Counted from the first letter of the stretch, positions 42,499-52,384 are shown. The stretch: DNA of 64,000 nt from JAGGSN01 sp965603725 (GCA_965603725.1 CBFDEC010000014.1:1-64000); one strand, 5' to 3'. Notes: a model not told the origin generated them from the sequence alone. Numbers and translations are program-made.

Positions 42499-45096
42499 AT
42501 GAAGAATATGGCAATGTTTTTTATTGCCTTCTTGCTGATTTTCCAGACCGGTTTCGCATCGGCTCAAGAAACTGATGTTGGTGTATCGGCTATTATCAGC
42601 CCGCCAGAAACAATTGTTCTGGATGTAACCTATCCACTCAAATCAGAGGCGACCAATTTCGGGATAAACACCGTTACTTTCGATGTTGTGTTTGATGTTC
42701 TGATAGAGGGTACATCGACCCTGATAGTATCGGATACATCAACAATCATTTTGATGCCGGGCGGCGCAGTTGACACTATCACATTTAGCCGGACGTTTAC
42801 TCCGACGCTTGATACAACTTATCAATTGATTTCCTATACAGTTCTTGCTTCAGATGAGAACCCGACTAATAACACCTCGGCTTTAACCACCACATTCGAA
42901 GTAGAACTTGCTCTCTGGTATGGCGCCCTTGACGGTTCACCTGTAGAAAGCAATATTAACAGCGACTTAAATATTTCGGCATATATATATTGTGCTGAAA
43001 CTGTTTATGTTGCCAACACTCATTTTTGTCTTGGAGTCAATGATCTCTATATCGATTCCATATTCAGTGAAACTGAAGGCACAATTTACTATCCACTAAC
43101 TGAATGGGATGCAGCCGTTTTTACACAACCCGATGGTTCACCCCCTAATCCGGAAGGATGGAGCAGTCAATCGTTTGTCGGTTTTGCCCGTCTCAATCCC
43201 TATCCGCCCTTGGCGCCCTGGCTTCATTATACAACTCCAACATTAATTTTAGATTATGCCGTTCATACTGCCAACGATCCAACCCTGGTCGGTCAAACAG
43301 TCAACGCAATAGGGGCAGGACTTAATCAATATCAAGGTCCATCCAATGCCGGCGATACCACAGGTTTCGTCACTTTCGACCTTTTGGAATATTACAGTCC
43401 AATTTATTTCCTCGGCGCAGGCCATGTAAGCGGAGTCGTCACTGATGAATCTTCACAACCCATTGAAGGCGTGGTTGTAGTAGATTTAAATACATCTGGA
43501 ATTGATATTACCAATGAACTTGGAAATTATACTTTAGCTAACCTGTTTCCCGGTTTACATGACATCAGCTTCTCCCATCCAAACCATCTTGATACTATTG
43601 TAGCCGATGTTAATATAATTGCTAACCAAACATATGCTTTAAACGTTCAAATGGAACCTTTACCGTTTGATGACGTCGGCGTTTCTGAAATAATCAGCCC
43701 GCCGCAGTTTGTGCAGCTTAACATCGAATATCTCCTTGAATCAGAGGTCGTAAATTATGGAACCGCTGCCAGTACATTTGATGTTATTTTCGAAGCTTAT
43801 CTTCTGGGTTCCACAATTCCCTTAATCATTGACACCATCACTGTAACAGATATGGTTGGAGGCGGCGTTGATACCGTTACTTTCGACAGTACTTTGTTTA
43901 CTGCTTTTGATACTACCTATCAGCTTGTTTCATATACTGTTCTTGAGGAGGACGTCAATGCCAGCAACGACACTTCAACCTCATCGAGTTCAATATTTTT
44001 CGGAGTTTCGGCCTGGTATGGAAACCCTGATAATACTCCTCTGGAAGGTTATGTGGATGAGAGGCTTGAAGTTGACGTATATGTTCAGACTGTTGAGGAT
44101 ATTTATCTTTCTTACTGTCACCTCTGTCTCGGGGCAGCCAACCAGTATATTGACAGCCTGTTAAGTCAGGATGAAGGTCAACTATACTATCCATTCGGTG
44201 AATGGGATGTCGCTTTGTTTTCTTCCTCTTATGGTTCTCCGCCAAATCCTGAAAACTGGTCAAGCCAGTCATTCTGGGGTTTCAGCAGTCTTGGATCAGG
44301 CCCAAATCCATGGCTTCATTTTACAACGCCGACTAAAGTTTTAACTTTCATGTTTAAAACTGTTAACGACCCGCTTTTGATGGAGGATACGGTTCAATGT
44401 TTTGGAACCGGAGTTAACCCATCGTTAGGTTCTTCAAGCGCCAGCGATACCCTGGCCTCAAATAATTACCCGGTAATTGAGGCGTTCAGTCCGGTGTTTT
44501 TCAAAGCTGTAGGCTCTATAGCAGGAATAGTCACGGATCAAGCTATCTGTCCAGTTAGCGATGTTTACATAACCGCCATAGGTTCATCCGTTCATGATAG
44601 TACAAATATCATGGGAGAATATTCTCTCAACAATCTGCTTATTGGCACATATGATGTATCATTCTCACACCCGGTATATCGTGATACAACCGTTGCAGAT
44701 GTTGAGGTACTGCTCAGGCAAACAACAATACTTGATATGGTTTTGAAATTTCCCTGTGATTTTGTTCCCGGGGATGTAAATGGCGATGGAATCGTAATAG
44801 GCAATGATGTTACCTATGGCGTCGCCTTTTTAGTTCTTGGCGGTCCTCGACCGCCTGACAGCTGTTTTAATGAAAATACGAATAGTTGGCTGTATTCAGC
44901 GGCCGATGCAAACGGTGATTGTGCGTTTTTAGGTTCGGATATTACCTATCTTATTCAATATTTCATAGGCAACAATCCACCTCCCCAGTTCTGTCCGTAT
45001 ACTCCTCCACCGGGTCCAAATTTGCTTAATATCTTTCGAAATAAAGCGCCTTTAATTATTCCTACAGTTGGTTTATCCGGGGAGGACAAAAAATGA
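42499..45096 (+). CDS. secreted protein with two duplicated halves and dockerin-like tail, 865 aa
   Basis: Signal peptide (MKNMAMFFIAFLLIFQTGFASA) then two similar units. Each unit has DVGVSAIISPP/DVGVSEIISPP, a CARDB-like beta domain, a domain with SPPNPE.WSSQSF.GF and ending in a carboxypeptidase-regulatory-like repeat (SGVVTDESSQPIEGVVVVD, then GIVTDQAICPVSDVYITAI). The C-terminus has two EF-hand-like repeats, GDVNGDGIVIGNDVTYGVAF and ADANGDCAFLGSDITYLIQYF. GGAGGTGG precedes the ATG at 42499; the frame opens 42 nt earlier. No catalytic domain seen; surface structural role is inferred. The next gene starts inside its stop (ATGA). Confidence 0.82.
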   Translation: MKNMAMFFIAFLLIFQTGFASAQETDVGVSAIISPPETIVLDVTYPLKSEATNFGINTVTFDVVFDVLIEGTSTLIVSDTSTIILMPGGAVDTITFSRTFTPTLDTTYQLISYTVLASDENPTNNTSALTTTFEVELALWYGALDGSPVESNINSDLNISAYIYCAETVYVANTHFCLGVNDLYIDSIFSETEGTIYYPLTEWDAAVFTQPDGSPPNPEGWSSQSFVGFARLNPYPPLAPWLHYTTPTLILDYAVHTANDPTLVGQTVNAIGAGLNQYQGPSNAGDTTGFVTFDLLEYYSPIYFLGAGHVSGVVTDESSQPIEGVVVVDLNTSGIDITNELGNYTLANLFPGLHDISFSHPNHLDTIVADVNIIANQTYALNVQMEPLPFDDVGVSEIISPPQFVQLNIEYLLESEVVNYGTAASTFDVIFEAYLLGSTIPLIIDTITVTDMVGGGVDTVTFDSTLFTAFDTTYQLVSYTVLEEDVNASNDTSTSSSSIFFGVSAWYGNPDNTPLEGYVDERLEVDVYVQTVEDIYLSYCHLCLGAANQYIDSLLSQDEGQLYYPFGEWDVALFSSSYGSPPNPENWSSQSFWGFSSLGSGPNPWLHFTTPTKVLTFMFKTVNDPLLMEDTVQCFGTGVNPSLGSSSASDTLASNNYPVIEAFSPVFFKAVGSIAGIVTDQAICPVSDVYITAIGSSVHDSTNIMGEYSLNNLLIGTYDVSFSHPVYRDTTVADVEVLLRQTTILDMVLKFPCDFVPGDVNGDGIVIGNDVTYGVAFLVLGGPRPPDSCFNENTNSWLYSAADANGDCAFLGSDITYLIQYFIGNNPPPQFCPYTPPPGPNLLNIFRNKAPLIIPTVGLSGEDKK

Positions 45097-47450
45097 GAAA
45101 GATTTTTATGATAAATATGGTCATTATATTGGCAACCGGAATTATTATTTCGCAGGCTAACCAGGTTGGCGCCTTAAATGACCACTCGGCCAAATTAACT
45201 GCCAAAAACATGTCATCAGCAAAGTCGAACATTAGATCAACCAATGATAAAATGGGATCGCAACGGTTTAATCTTCGTGAAAAGAACGAAGGATATGATG
45301 ATTATTCGCTGAATATACCGCCTAACGATGATTGTGAAAACGCCGAACAGATTAACGGCGCGTTCCCGACCAGTGTCTACGGTACAACTGTAGGGGCTGC
45401 CGTTGATTGCCCTGAAGGGTTTAATGGGGAAGCTGTCTGGTATGAATTTACGGCTCCATTTGCCAGAAATGAAATAATTATTGATTATTGTTTGACTGAA
45501 AACGATCAAATTGATTTCACCTCCGAAATTCTTTATTCGAACTGCCCGTATGATATGGCCTCTTGCGCCGATTACATCGGAGCATACCAGGCGTATGATA
45601 AAATGTGTGCAAATGGGTACAGAAATGCCTACCGGAGATGGATTAGTATACCCGGACCAGCAGTATACTATTTGCCGGTTTATTTTGATGAAGCGACAGA
45701 TTTCGGTTTTTCAATTGATATTAACCAATACATTCCGGCAATTGTCACTTGCCCGGATGGCGCCCAGTTTGAACAGGAAGCATGCGGCAATAATACCAAC
45801 GGCGGCTGTCTAATGGAGCCCGGGATGGAGCAGTTTGAATCCATTGATTGCGGTATCACTGTCTGTGGCGATTACTGGTCTAATTACCATACCCGGGACA
45901 CTGATTGGTATGAACTTGAGTTGACTGAACGCGGCTTCCTTAAATGGTCGGCAGTTGGCGAGGCTCCTACAAGAATCTGGATGTATGATGGCAGTGGAGG
46001 TTGTGATGGTATATTTCTCGGCTCTATAGCCGCAGAACCCGGTGATACTGCCAGCCTCGAATTTGAGCTTCTTGCCGGAACATACTGGCTGGTCGTGGGA
46101 ACAGATGGTTGGTACGATATGCCCTGCGATGGCGGCGGTATGTTTACCAATGATTATACAGCGTCTGTTGCCTGTGAATTGGGCGCGCCCGAACTGACAG
46201 TTGCTCCGACTGTTGTTTATGGCGAAGCGCTGGAAGGATTCACCGATACTGAGATATTATCTGTTTCTAATACCGGAACCGGACGATTAGTTTTTATCGC
46301 TGAAGCTACTCAGGATATCTCCCCTTCCTATCCTCTTGAAAAGGGCCAGGTTAATCTTCATGATTTGCTCGGTTCAGTCGCTCCTGATAATATTGATGAG
46401 TATTATAATAATCTGCCCGTGGCGCTTAATTTCGCTGAAAATCAAGATAACCGGTTTGCTCTGGAAATTCTTACTGAATGTCCGCCCGGCGCTGTTTTAG
46501 AATCTGAAGAATGCGGCGATGATATTAATGGCGGTTGCGCCATGTCTCCGGGCGCTGAGTCGTTTGAGCCTATTGATTGCAATACTACCGTTTGCGGAAC
46601 GGTGTGGTCTGATGGCACAATCCGCGATACGGATTGGTATATCCTGGAATTAGCCGAACCGCAATTTTTCACTTTCTCTGTTACCGCCGATTTTCCATTT
46701 CTCATGTTTTTGTTGCTTCCCGGTCCTGCGGGCAATGAATGCGACGATTTTGAGGCTCTTTCTTTCGCCGGCGCGGCTGCCGGAGATACCGCTGCAATCA
46801 TAAGTAGTCTGCCGGCAGGAACTTACTGGCTCTGGATAGGACCGACAGCCTGGTATGATCAACCATGTGATGGCAGCGGCGAATATGAGAATGATTACGT
46901 GACCTGGGTGAACTGCATAACGCCATGGCTGACTATTGATATCATAAATGGTCATGTTCATGAGGGCGACCCGGCGGTTGATATTACAGTTACAATGGAT
47001 GCAACTCTCCTGGAACCCGATACGTATACCGGCAATATCAGGTTTATCTCTAATGATTATATTCATACCCCCCTGGATATACCGGTCACTTTTGTAGTCA
47101 ACGAGGTTTATGCCTATATACCTGGCGATGCTAACATGAGTCTGGGCTCATGGCCGGCTGAGTTAACAGGCGCTGATGTAAGCTATCTCATAGGCTATTT
47201 TGTTACATCCTTTAACTTACAGCCTTGTTATTTTGATAATTTCTATGCGGCTGCCGATGCTAACGGCGATTGTATTATTCTTGGCAGCGACGTGACATAT
47301 CTTGTTGGATATTTCGTAAGCGACTTTCCGGCTCCTGATGGTTGTCCCCTTTACCCTCATATCGATCCGGTTGAGGAGAATTATCCTGCCTGTATTGTGC
47401 CATCCTATATTGCCGAGGATAATAATGAACAAGACAAAGCGGTTAAATGA
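45093..47450 (+). CDS. secreted protein with duplicated Cys-rich domains and dockerin-like tail, 785 aa
   Basis: Start overlaps the previous gene stop by 4 nt. Signal peptide of ~27 residues. A first domain has many cysteines. Then two copies of a ~120-residue domain beginning C--GA-FE-E-CG-N-NGGC and containing the stretch TVCG-.W.-.RDTDWYELEL, which resembles PPC-type pre-peptidase domains; separated by a beta domain (ELTVAPTVVYGEALEGFT). Then a second beta domain and two EF-hand-like repeats GDANMSLGSWPAELTGADVSYL (part) and ADANGDCIILGSDVTYLVGYF. Lacks the NYPNPFN tail. A strong terminator follows. Likely cell-surface component working with the preceding protein. Confidence 0.82.
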   Translation: MRKIFMINMVIILATGIIISQANQVGALNDHSAKLTAKNMSSAKSNIRSTNDKMGSQRFNLREKNEGYDDYSLNIPPNDDCENAEQINGAFPTSVYGTTVGAAVDCPEGFNGEAVWYEFTAPFARNEIIIDYCLTENDQIDFTSEILYSNCPYDMASCADYIGAYQAYDKMCANGYRNAYRRWISIPGPAVYYLPVYFDEATDFGFSIDINQYIPAIVTCPDGAQFEQEACGNNTNGGCLMEPGMEQFESIDCGITVCGDYWSNYHTRDTDWYELELTERGFLKWSAVGEAPTRIWMYDGSGGCDGIFLGSIAAEPGDTASLEFELLAGTYWLVVGTDGWYDMPCDGGGMFTNDYTASVACELGAPELTVAPTVVYGEALEGFTDTEILSVSNTGTGRLVFIAEATQDISPSYPLEKGQVNLHDLLGSVAPDNIDEYYNNLPVALNFAENQDNRFALEILTECPPGAVLESEECGDDINGGCAMSPGAESFEPIDCNTTVCGTVWSDGTIRDTDWYILELAEPQFFTFSVTADFPFLMFLLLPGPAGNECDDFEALSFAGAAAGDTAAIISSLPAGTYWLWIGPTAWYDQPCDGSGEYENDYVTWVNCITPWLTIDIINGHVHEGDPAVDITVTMDATLLEPDTYTGNIRFISNDYIHTPLDIPVTFVVNEVYAYIPGDANMSLGSWPAELTGADVSYLIGYFVTSFNLQPCYFDNFYAAADANGDCIILGSDVTYLVGYFVSDFPAPDGCPLYPHIDPVEENYPACIVPSYIAEDNNEQDKAVK

Positions 47451-47472
47451 ATTATAAGAGCATAATTTGCGT

Positions 47473-47506
47473 TGGCCATTCGCTTGATTCGGATGGCCAT
47501 TTTTTT
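47473..47506 (+). terminator. rho-independent terminator
   Basis: 10-bp stem TGGCCATTCG / CGGATGGCCA, loop CTTGATT, then TTTTTTT; 22 nt after the stop of the 785-aa protein gene. Confidence 0.9.
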
Positions 47507-47545
47507 ATTGGTGGAGTTAGGTAACCCGCATTATTAACAAATCTT

Positions 47546-47814
47546 AACATGTGCTGACATCCGCCATAGGCGGACTTCTGCCAGAGTTGTCGGAAGTAAC
47601 TTCCGACAGCACAAAAACATTCTGTATTTTTAATGGATACTGTGATGTCGACTCTCCGCGATCGACATTATAGCCCGTAGATGTAGGTCGGGTTCAGACC
47701 GGAGGGAGAAACCCGACATTTTAGCTCTTGACCTTTATAAGCCAATTCAATATAGTTTAAACGTTGGGTACTAATCTGCCATAGGGCGGAGAAAAGCCTG
47801 ACTTAACAAATCAT
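47546..47814. repeat. REP module region before tRNA-Arg
   Basis: Contains a GTCGGAAGTAACTTCCGAC palindrome plus CAGCACAAAAAC (about 47588-47615; second copy 56345-56375) and a GTAGGTCGGGTTC ... AACCCGAC module (47683-47717). No gene. Confidence 0.7.
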
Positions 47815-47889
47815 GCCCTCGTAGCTCAGTTAGGATAGAGCGCCGGTTTCCTAAACCGGGTGTCGCAGGTTCGAGCCCTGCCGGGGGTA
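47815..47889 (+). tRNA. tRNA-Arg (anticodon CCT)
   Basis: Cloverleaf with acceptor GCCCTCG / CGGGGGT (two wobble pairs), D-arm AGCTCAGTTAGGATAGAGC, anticodon stem CCGGT/ACCGG with loop TTCCTAA (CCT), T-arm GCAGGTTCGAGCCCTGC. Decodes AGG. CCA not encoded; a T-rich stretch follows. Confidence 0.93.
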
Positions 47890-48007
47890 GTTTTTATTTA
47901 GTGGAATCAGTTTGACATACATAGTAAAAATACGCTATATTTTGTTTGTTGGAAATAAAATTGGATTAGCATTTTAGAATGACATCGAAATATATGGGAG
48001 GTTAAAA

Positions 48008-48067
48008 ATGAAAAATAAAAATAAAGGAGGGGAATTTAATTACAGAGCATATGCGTTTGGGAAATGA
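48008..48067 (+). CDS. possible 19-codon leader ORF
   Basis: ATG follows GGGAGG at good spacing and the frame (MKNKNKGGEFNYRAYAFGK) stops 12 nt before the next gene. It also contains AAAGGAGGGG. Too short to prove; could be a leader peptide or chance. Confidence 0.25.
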   Translation: MKNKNKGGEFNYRAYAFGK

Positions 48068-48079
48068 GAGCGATAGATA

Positions 48080-49024
48080 ATGAATTGCTTAAAAATCAAG
48101 TTTTATTTAATAATGATACTTGTCGTTCTTTGGGCAGTCTCATTATTTGGACAAGATCCATCAGTAAATTCAAAATTCGATTCAAGTATGTTTGATCTTG
48201 ACTTCTTTATTAAGCTTGTTGCTATTGTTGTATCAGCATTATTGATAATTTGGCAATTAAATAGGCAGCATAAAAATAATTTAAAACTTCAAAGAGAAAA
48301 CAATAAAGAAAAGTTGAAGCTAGAGATATTTAAAGAGTATAGCAAAGTTATAACTGAAGCTTCAGAAAAGATTGAATCAATACATGGTGCTGCTAATAGT
48401 ATTACTATTAGCTTAACCGGATATAGTACGAGTGTTTCTATGGGACTAAATCCTTCCCCTATAAGTCAAAGGGAAGTAATTTTTAGGGATGGCCACTTTG
48501 AAGCATTGAAGGCGCTTACAGATTTAATGTTTTTATTGGAAAAATATGAAATAATAAATCCAAACCTTAAAATATTCGATGCGGCTTTCGCTTGTGCACA
48601 CTACGATATGTCCAAGACTTTTCCCCCTTTTCATGAAATATTGATGAAATATTTGCCATATGATGTACCGAAAACAAATCAAGAACGACTTGGAACAAAT
48701 GTGATGATCCCCCAAATACCATCAAAAGATGATATTATAAAAGTATCCGAAATAGCTCAACCATATATTGAAAATCTATTAGATGCTCAAACCTATATTT
48801 ATGATTTAGGGAGAGAAGCGCAAAATATACTTCTTGGCAGCTTATTTAACAATCGTATTCCCATAAGAAAACCTATTAATCATAAGTTTGTTGCTATATC
48901 AACATCACCCGAAGATGTTGAAAAGCTTAAGAAATATTTTTATGAGGAAACAGAGTGGGGAAAAGAACAGAAAAAGACGGAAGAAGAAGTTAAAGAAGCA
49001 GTAAAGAAAGAAAATACTGCTTGA
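48080..49024 (+). CDS. membrane-anchored protein of unknown function, 314 aa
   Basis: Two hydrophobic N-terminal segments (about residues 7-25 and 44-60), then a charged coiled-coil-like helix with RQHKNNLKLQRENNKEKLKLE and a long helical cytoplasmic part ending in a Lys/Glu-rich tail. No enzymatic motif recognised. It is AT-rich like the following gene (26 nt apart), and both lie directly after tRNA-Arg, a common integration site. Some membrane-anchored abortive-infection proteins have this build, but nothing proves that role. Confidence 0.65.
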   Translation: MNCLKIKFYLIMILVVLWAVSLFGQDPSVNSKFDSSMFDLDFFIKLVAIVVSALLIIWQLNRQHKNNLKLQRENNKEKLKLEIFKEYSKVITEASEKIESIHGAANSITISLTGYSTSVSMGLNPSPISQREVIFRDGHFEALKALTDLMFLLEKYEIINPNLKIFDAAFACAHYDMSKTFPPFHEILMKYLPYDVPKTNQERLGTNVMIPQIPSKDDIIKVSEIAQPYIENLLDAQTYIYDLGREAQNILLGSLFNNRIPIRKPINHKFVAISTSPEDVEKLKKYFYEETEWGKEQKKTEEEVKEAVKKENTA

Positions 49025-49049
49025 ATTCAATTGAAAATGTGGTGATAAT

Positions 49050-49919
49050 ATGGAAAAGAAGAATGAATTCTTAAATCTTGGTAAAAAAGAAATTGAAATA
49101 AATTCATTTGAGGGCTTTTTGTTATTTGCTAAAGGCGATGATAGAATTGGAAATGGCTATCATTACATCATGTCTATTTCTACAAGGCAAACTATAAAGA
49201 ATATTTGCTATAAGGATATTTTTGATAGTGAAAAATTGATTATTGAAGAGAATGAAGAATTACATAAAAAAGGATATACAAAAGGTGAACAAAGTTACAT
49301 TTTGCTATATAAATATATGAACTATATTAATACAGTTTATTCTATAATGGAAAATTTAGCATACTTTGTAAGAAAGATATACATTAAACATAATTTACCT
49401 TATGGATTCAGAAAACAAAAGCAAAGATTAATTGATAATAGAGATATAGATAACGAATATAGCAATATTCTTGATGAATTATCATGGTACGATAAAATTA
49501 AGAATATTCGAGATGAATACGTACATTTTCTAGCCGGTTTTGTATCTAGTGATAGTGAAAACAAAATAACATATTTCAATATACCTTCAGGAAAAAGGAA
49601 ATCAACACCGACTACGATTGAGATTGAAGATTTGATTAAAGAAGTTAAGGATATAGAAAAATGGCTAAATGATTTCCTTGATAAATTCGGAAAACACTTC
49701 ATAAATAAATTAGATAAGAATAAAAGGGTGGCTAAGGTCTGTGGAATATTAAAAAGCGGACATCTTGGGGTAATGTTGATATCATATAATGATGTAGTCA
49801 ATAATAGGCCGGGAATATGTCAAACATTTAAACTTGATTGTCCTGATGCTGAAACATGTGAAGCAAGGATGAATACTGATCTGGAAACAGGAATGGAAAA
49901 AGTAAAAGAAGATGCATGA
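49050..49919 (+). CDS. hypothetical protein with HEPN-like R-x4-H motif, 289 aa
   Basis: Largely alpha-helical in the first 170 residues. Around residues 153-158 is IRDEYVHFLAGF, an R-x4-H pattern like that of HEPN nuclease domains, preceded by a helix with paired Tyr/Asp. The last part contains three cysteines (C-x14-C-x6-C type: ICQTFKLDCPDAETC). A GGTGAT site precedes the ATG. Likely cotranscribed with the membrane protein gene. I do not recognise a named family; HEPN assignment is inference from the motif and helix content. Confidence 0.65.
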   Translation: MEKKNEFLNLGKKEIEINSFEGFLLFAKGDDRIGNGYHYIMSISTRQTIKNICYKDIFDSEKLIIEENEELHKKGYTKGEQSYILLYKYMNYINTVYSIMENLAYFVRKIYIKHNLPYGFRKQKQRLIDNRDIDNEYSNILDELSWYDKIKNIRDEYVHFLAGFVSSDSENKITYFNIPSGKRKSTPTTIEIEDLIKEVKDIEKWLNDFLDKFGKHFINKLDKNKRVAKVCGILKSGHLGVMLISYNDVVNNRPGICQTFKLDCPDAETCEARMNTDLETGMEKVKEDA

Positions 49920-50078
49920 TTTTATACCCATTATAGTAATTAGCCAATTTGATTAATATTGTTTGCTACTGACAGTAAAAGTTTAAATTAAAAGTCATAA
50001 TATATTTATTTTAAATTTTATAGTCCGCAAATCGCATAGAAGGGGGTATTTTTGTACTATCATTATTATGGACAGCAG

Positions 50079-50101
50079 GTCAGGCGCCCGGCGCTCCTGA
50101 C
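50079..50101. repeat. REP hairpin
   Basis: GTCAGGCGCC-cgg-CGCTCCTGAC, degenerate member of the GTCAGGAGCC module family, between the tRNA-Arg cassette and the next gene. Confidence 0.55.
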
Positions 50102-50123
50102 ATCAATCTGCCAGAGTGTTTTA

Positions 50124-50390
50124 TCAGCTATGTACTTTTTCCGGCTCTTTTTTTCTTGAGGCGGGCGGTTGGCTAAATTGAGTCGTCTGTTCTTCGGGTT
50201 TGGTGTCTTGAGCTTCAAACTTTTCCATATTTTTGAGATTTCTTAAAGTCCTGACCCTGATATAAAGCCATAATGGCATAAAAATCAATACAGCGGATGT
50301 GAACCATTGGAATGTATTACCATAGTTGAACAAGGTGTCCATAAATGCGAATATTCCAAGAATGAAAAAAGCGAAGGATATTATTAACAT
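50124..50390 (-). CDS. small two-helix membrane protein, 88 aa
   Basis: Two hydrophobic segments (about residues 3-17 and 28-46) followed by a hydrophilic, charged C-terminus (EAQDTKPEEQTTQ ...). AGGAGG precedes the start at good spacing. No family recognised; such proteins are often accessory membrane components. Confidence 0.65.
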   Translation of the reverse strand: MLIISFAFFILGIFAFMDTLFNYGNTFQWFTSAVLIFMPLWLYIRVRTLRNLKNMEKFEAQDTKPEEQTTQFSQPPASRKKEPEKVHS

Positions 50391-50871
50391 TATACATTTC
50401 CTCCTTTAAATAAATATATTTAATAATCAAAATCGGAGAATAAAATCAAGAATTTATACCCTGACCGAATTTTGTAATAAATGCCGGTTAGCGATTTTAA
50501 ATTCGGTTCAATATGGAACATGTTAAGACGAAATGAGGTTTACAGATCGGATTCTGAGACCCCGTAGGGGAGAAATACTCAAAATCATAGTTCTGCCAGG
50601 AACGATTTAAGTATCCGGTTTTGGTTTATGGAGGGAATAAAAAGCCGCTATGGTTGTATTTTATAAAAGCGCTGTAAACACAATATTATGGCGTTTACAG
50701 GAAAAATCTAATTAAATAAAGGGCCTGAATTTTATGTGAAAAGTTCTTGCATAGCTTGACCGGTTTAATTAAATTAATCAAGTTTTGGTATGGGGGGAGA
50801 GGGTTGTTAATTTTAGCTTTGAGGGTCCAGGGATTTGACCCCTGCAGTAATTGGAATTTCAGGAGGATAAA
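50391..50871. other. 481-bp intergenic region before the porin gene
   Basis: No gene seen. A short CAGGG-atttgac-CCCTG hairpin lies in the porin leader (about 50829-50846) just before its ribosome binding site. Confidence 0.5.
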
Positions 50872-52329
50872 ATGAGGAAGTTGCTTTGTGCTGTTATCGC
50901 GGTTTTAGTTTCAGTCAGTTTGGTGTCGGCTCAGGATGATACGTATGTCGGATACAGAGGATTGGAAAGCTTGTCTGATCTGGATAATTATTACGATTTC
51001 AACTCATCCGGTTTTGGCGCTAAATCAAGGGGAATGGGCGGCGTTCATTTTGCCTTTTACAATGAGGGGTTCAGTTCGTTTCTCAATCCCGCGACTATGA
51101 TTTATACCAACAAATCATTGATGTCCTTAGATGTGGTCAACTCTCAGGATAAATTCAATGATTATTATTTTTCCGGTCAATATGATTCCACAACCGGCGC
51201 CCCTATAAATAAATATGAAGATGTTGACGGTAAGCACACAAGGATAATCCAGGCCGGCGCAATCGCCCCGTTTTCATATTTTGATATGGACTGGTGGTTC
51301 GGCGGCGGATACAGGACAGTTTACGACATTCATTATAAAATGAGTCTGCCCGTTAGTTACCCCATTGATGAAAGAGATTTTGAAAGAAAAATAGAGCAAA
51401 CAAGGGGTATTGATGCGGTAAATATGGCTCTGGCTGCAAATCCCCATCCAAATGTGGCCCTGGGCGTTAATTTCAATATGTATGTCAGGGGTTACCGGGG
51501 TAATTTCTGGTCTCCTTATGAAGTTACTATCGATGACGTTGATACAATTTGGGTCTTCCACGACAAGGATAAATCAACTTTTTCCGGCGTAAATTTTGAT
51601 TTCGGAGCTGTAGTTGATTTTGATCAACTTAAGATCGGACTATCGATGAGTACGCCCTTCACTTTAAAACAAAGCGTTGTTTATTCTTCTCTCAGGTATG
51701 ATAACGTCTATGGCTTTGACAATAATGAAAGAGGAACAATTAATCGTATCAATGCAAAGAATAAATTTCCAGCCACATTTGGCGGCGGGGTATCTTATAT
51801 GCCCATGGAAAACATCACTCTGGCCGCTGATATAGAATACAAACCCTATTCTAAAATAACCATCGATATCGATCCTGAAGTTCTCATGTTTGAAAATATC
51901 TATGATCATGATCCTGAATGGGAAGACCTGACTCAATTCAGAGTCGGCGCTGAATATGTCTTAGATGCCGGTTTTGCACAGGTTCCTCTGCGAGCAGGCA
52001 TGCAAAATTTGCCGGGACTAACTAAAAATATAACAAGTTCAATCGTATATGATTCCGATTATGTCGATTCGATATTTGAAGCGGACTCGGTTTCTTTAGA
52101 GAATGAAACTGTTTATGGCGATCAAATAAATACCTACCTGTTTTCAGTTGGCGGTGGCTTGAAATTCGAAAAAATCTGGTTTGATATCGCTTACCAATTC
52201 GGTTCTTCAGAATATGACAGAACATACACCTGGATACACAGCTCCGATATAAATGAGCATGTGGTACTTAATGATCCTCTGAAACTCGAATACTCAAGGC
52301 TGTATTTCTCAATCGGTATGCTGTTTTAA
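50872..52329 (+). CDS. FadL/OmpP1-like outer-membrane protein, 485 aa
   Basis: Signal peptide MRKLLCAVIAVLVSVSLVSA. The mature start has GFGAKSRGMGGVHFAFYNEGFSSFLNPA, the N-terminal hatch-type pattern (GARA-GMGGA ... NPA) of OmpP1/FadL/PorV-like proteins. Many alternating hydrophobic strands and a final aromatic end (YSRLYFSIGMLF) indicate a beta-barrel. Such proteins take up hydrophobic compounds or, in the PorV branch, help type IX secretion; the latter would fit the NYPNPFN tails seen here but cannot be proved. AGGAGG site; starts at the second ATG of the frame. Confidence 0.85.
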   Translation: MRKLLCAVIAVLVSVSLVSAQDDTYVGYRGLESLSDLDNYYDFNSSGFGAKSRGMGGVHFAFYNEGFSSFLNPATMIYTNKSLMSLDVVNSQDKFNDYYFSGQYDSTTGAPINKYEDVDGKHTRIIQAGAIAPFSYFDMDWWFGGGYRTVYDIHYKMSLPVSYPIDERDFERKIEQTRGIDAVNMALAANPHPNVALGVNFNMYVRGYRGNFWSPYEVTIDDVDTIWVFHDKDKSTFSGVNFDFGAVVDFDQLKIGLSMSTPFTLKQSVVYSSLRYDNVYGFDNNERGTINRINAKNKFPATFGGGVSYMPMENITLAADIEYKPYSKITIDIDPEVLMFENIYDHDPEWEDLTQFRVGAEYVLDAGFAQVPLRAGMQNLPGLTKNITSSIVYDSDYVDSIFEADSVSLENETVYGDQINTYLFSVGGGLKFEKIWFDIAYQFGSSEYDRTYTWIHSSDINEHVVLNDPLKLEYSRLYFSIGMLF

Positions 52330-52360
52330 AGCGAAAGAGACACTTTTTGGATAATCTACA

Positions 52361-52384
52361 GGGAGTCGAAAGGCTCCCTTTTTT
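52361..52384 (+). terminator. rho-independent terminator
   Basis: GGGAG-tcgaaagg-CTCCC followed by TTTTTT, 32 nt after the porin stop codon. Confidence 0.85.

Noticed and set aside
47815..50123. Integrated element with att repeats at tRNA-Arg
   Set aside because: No copy of the tRNA 3' end was seen downstream and there is no integrase; only composition and position suggest acquisition.
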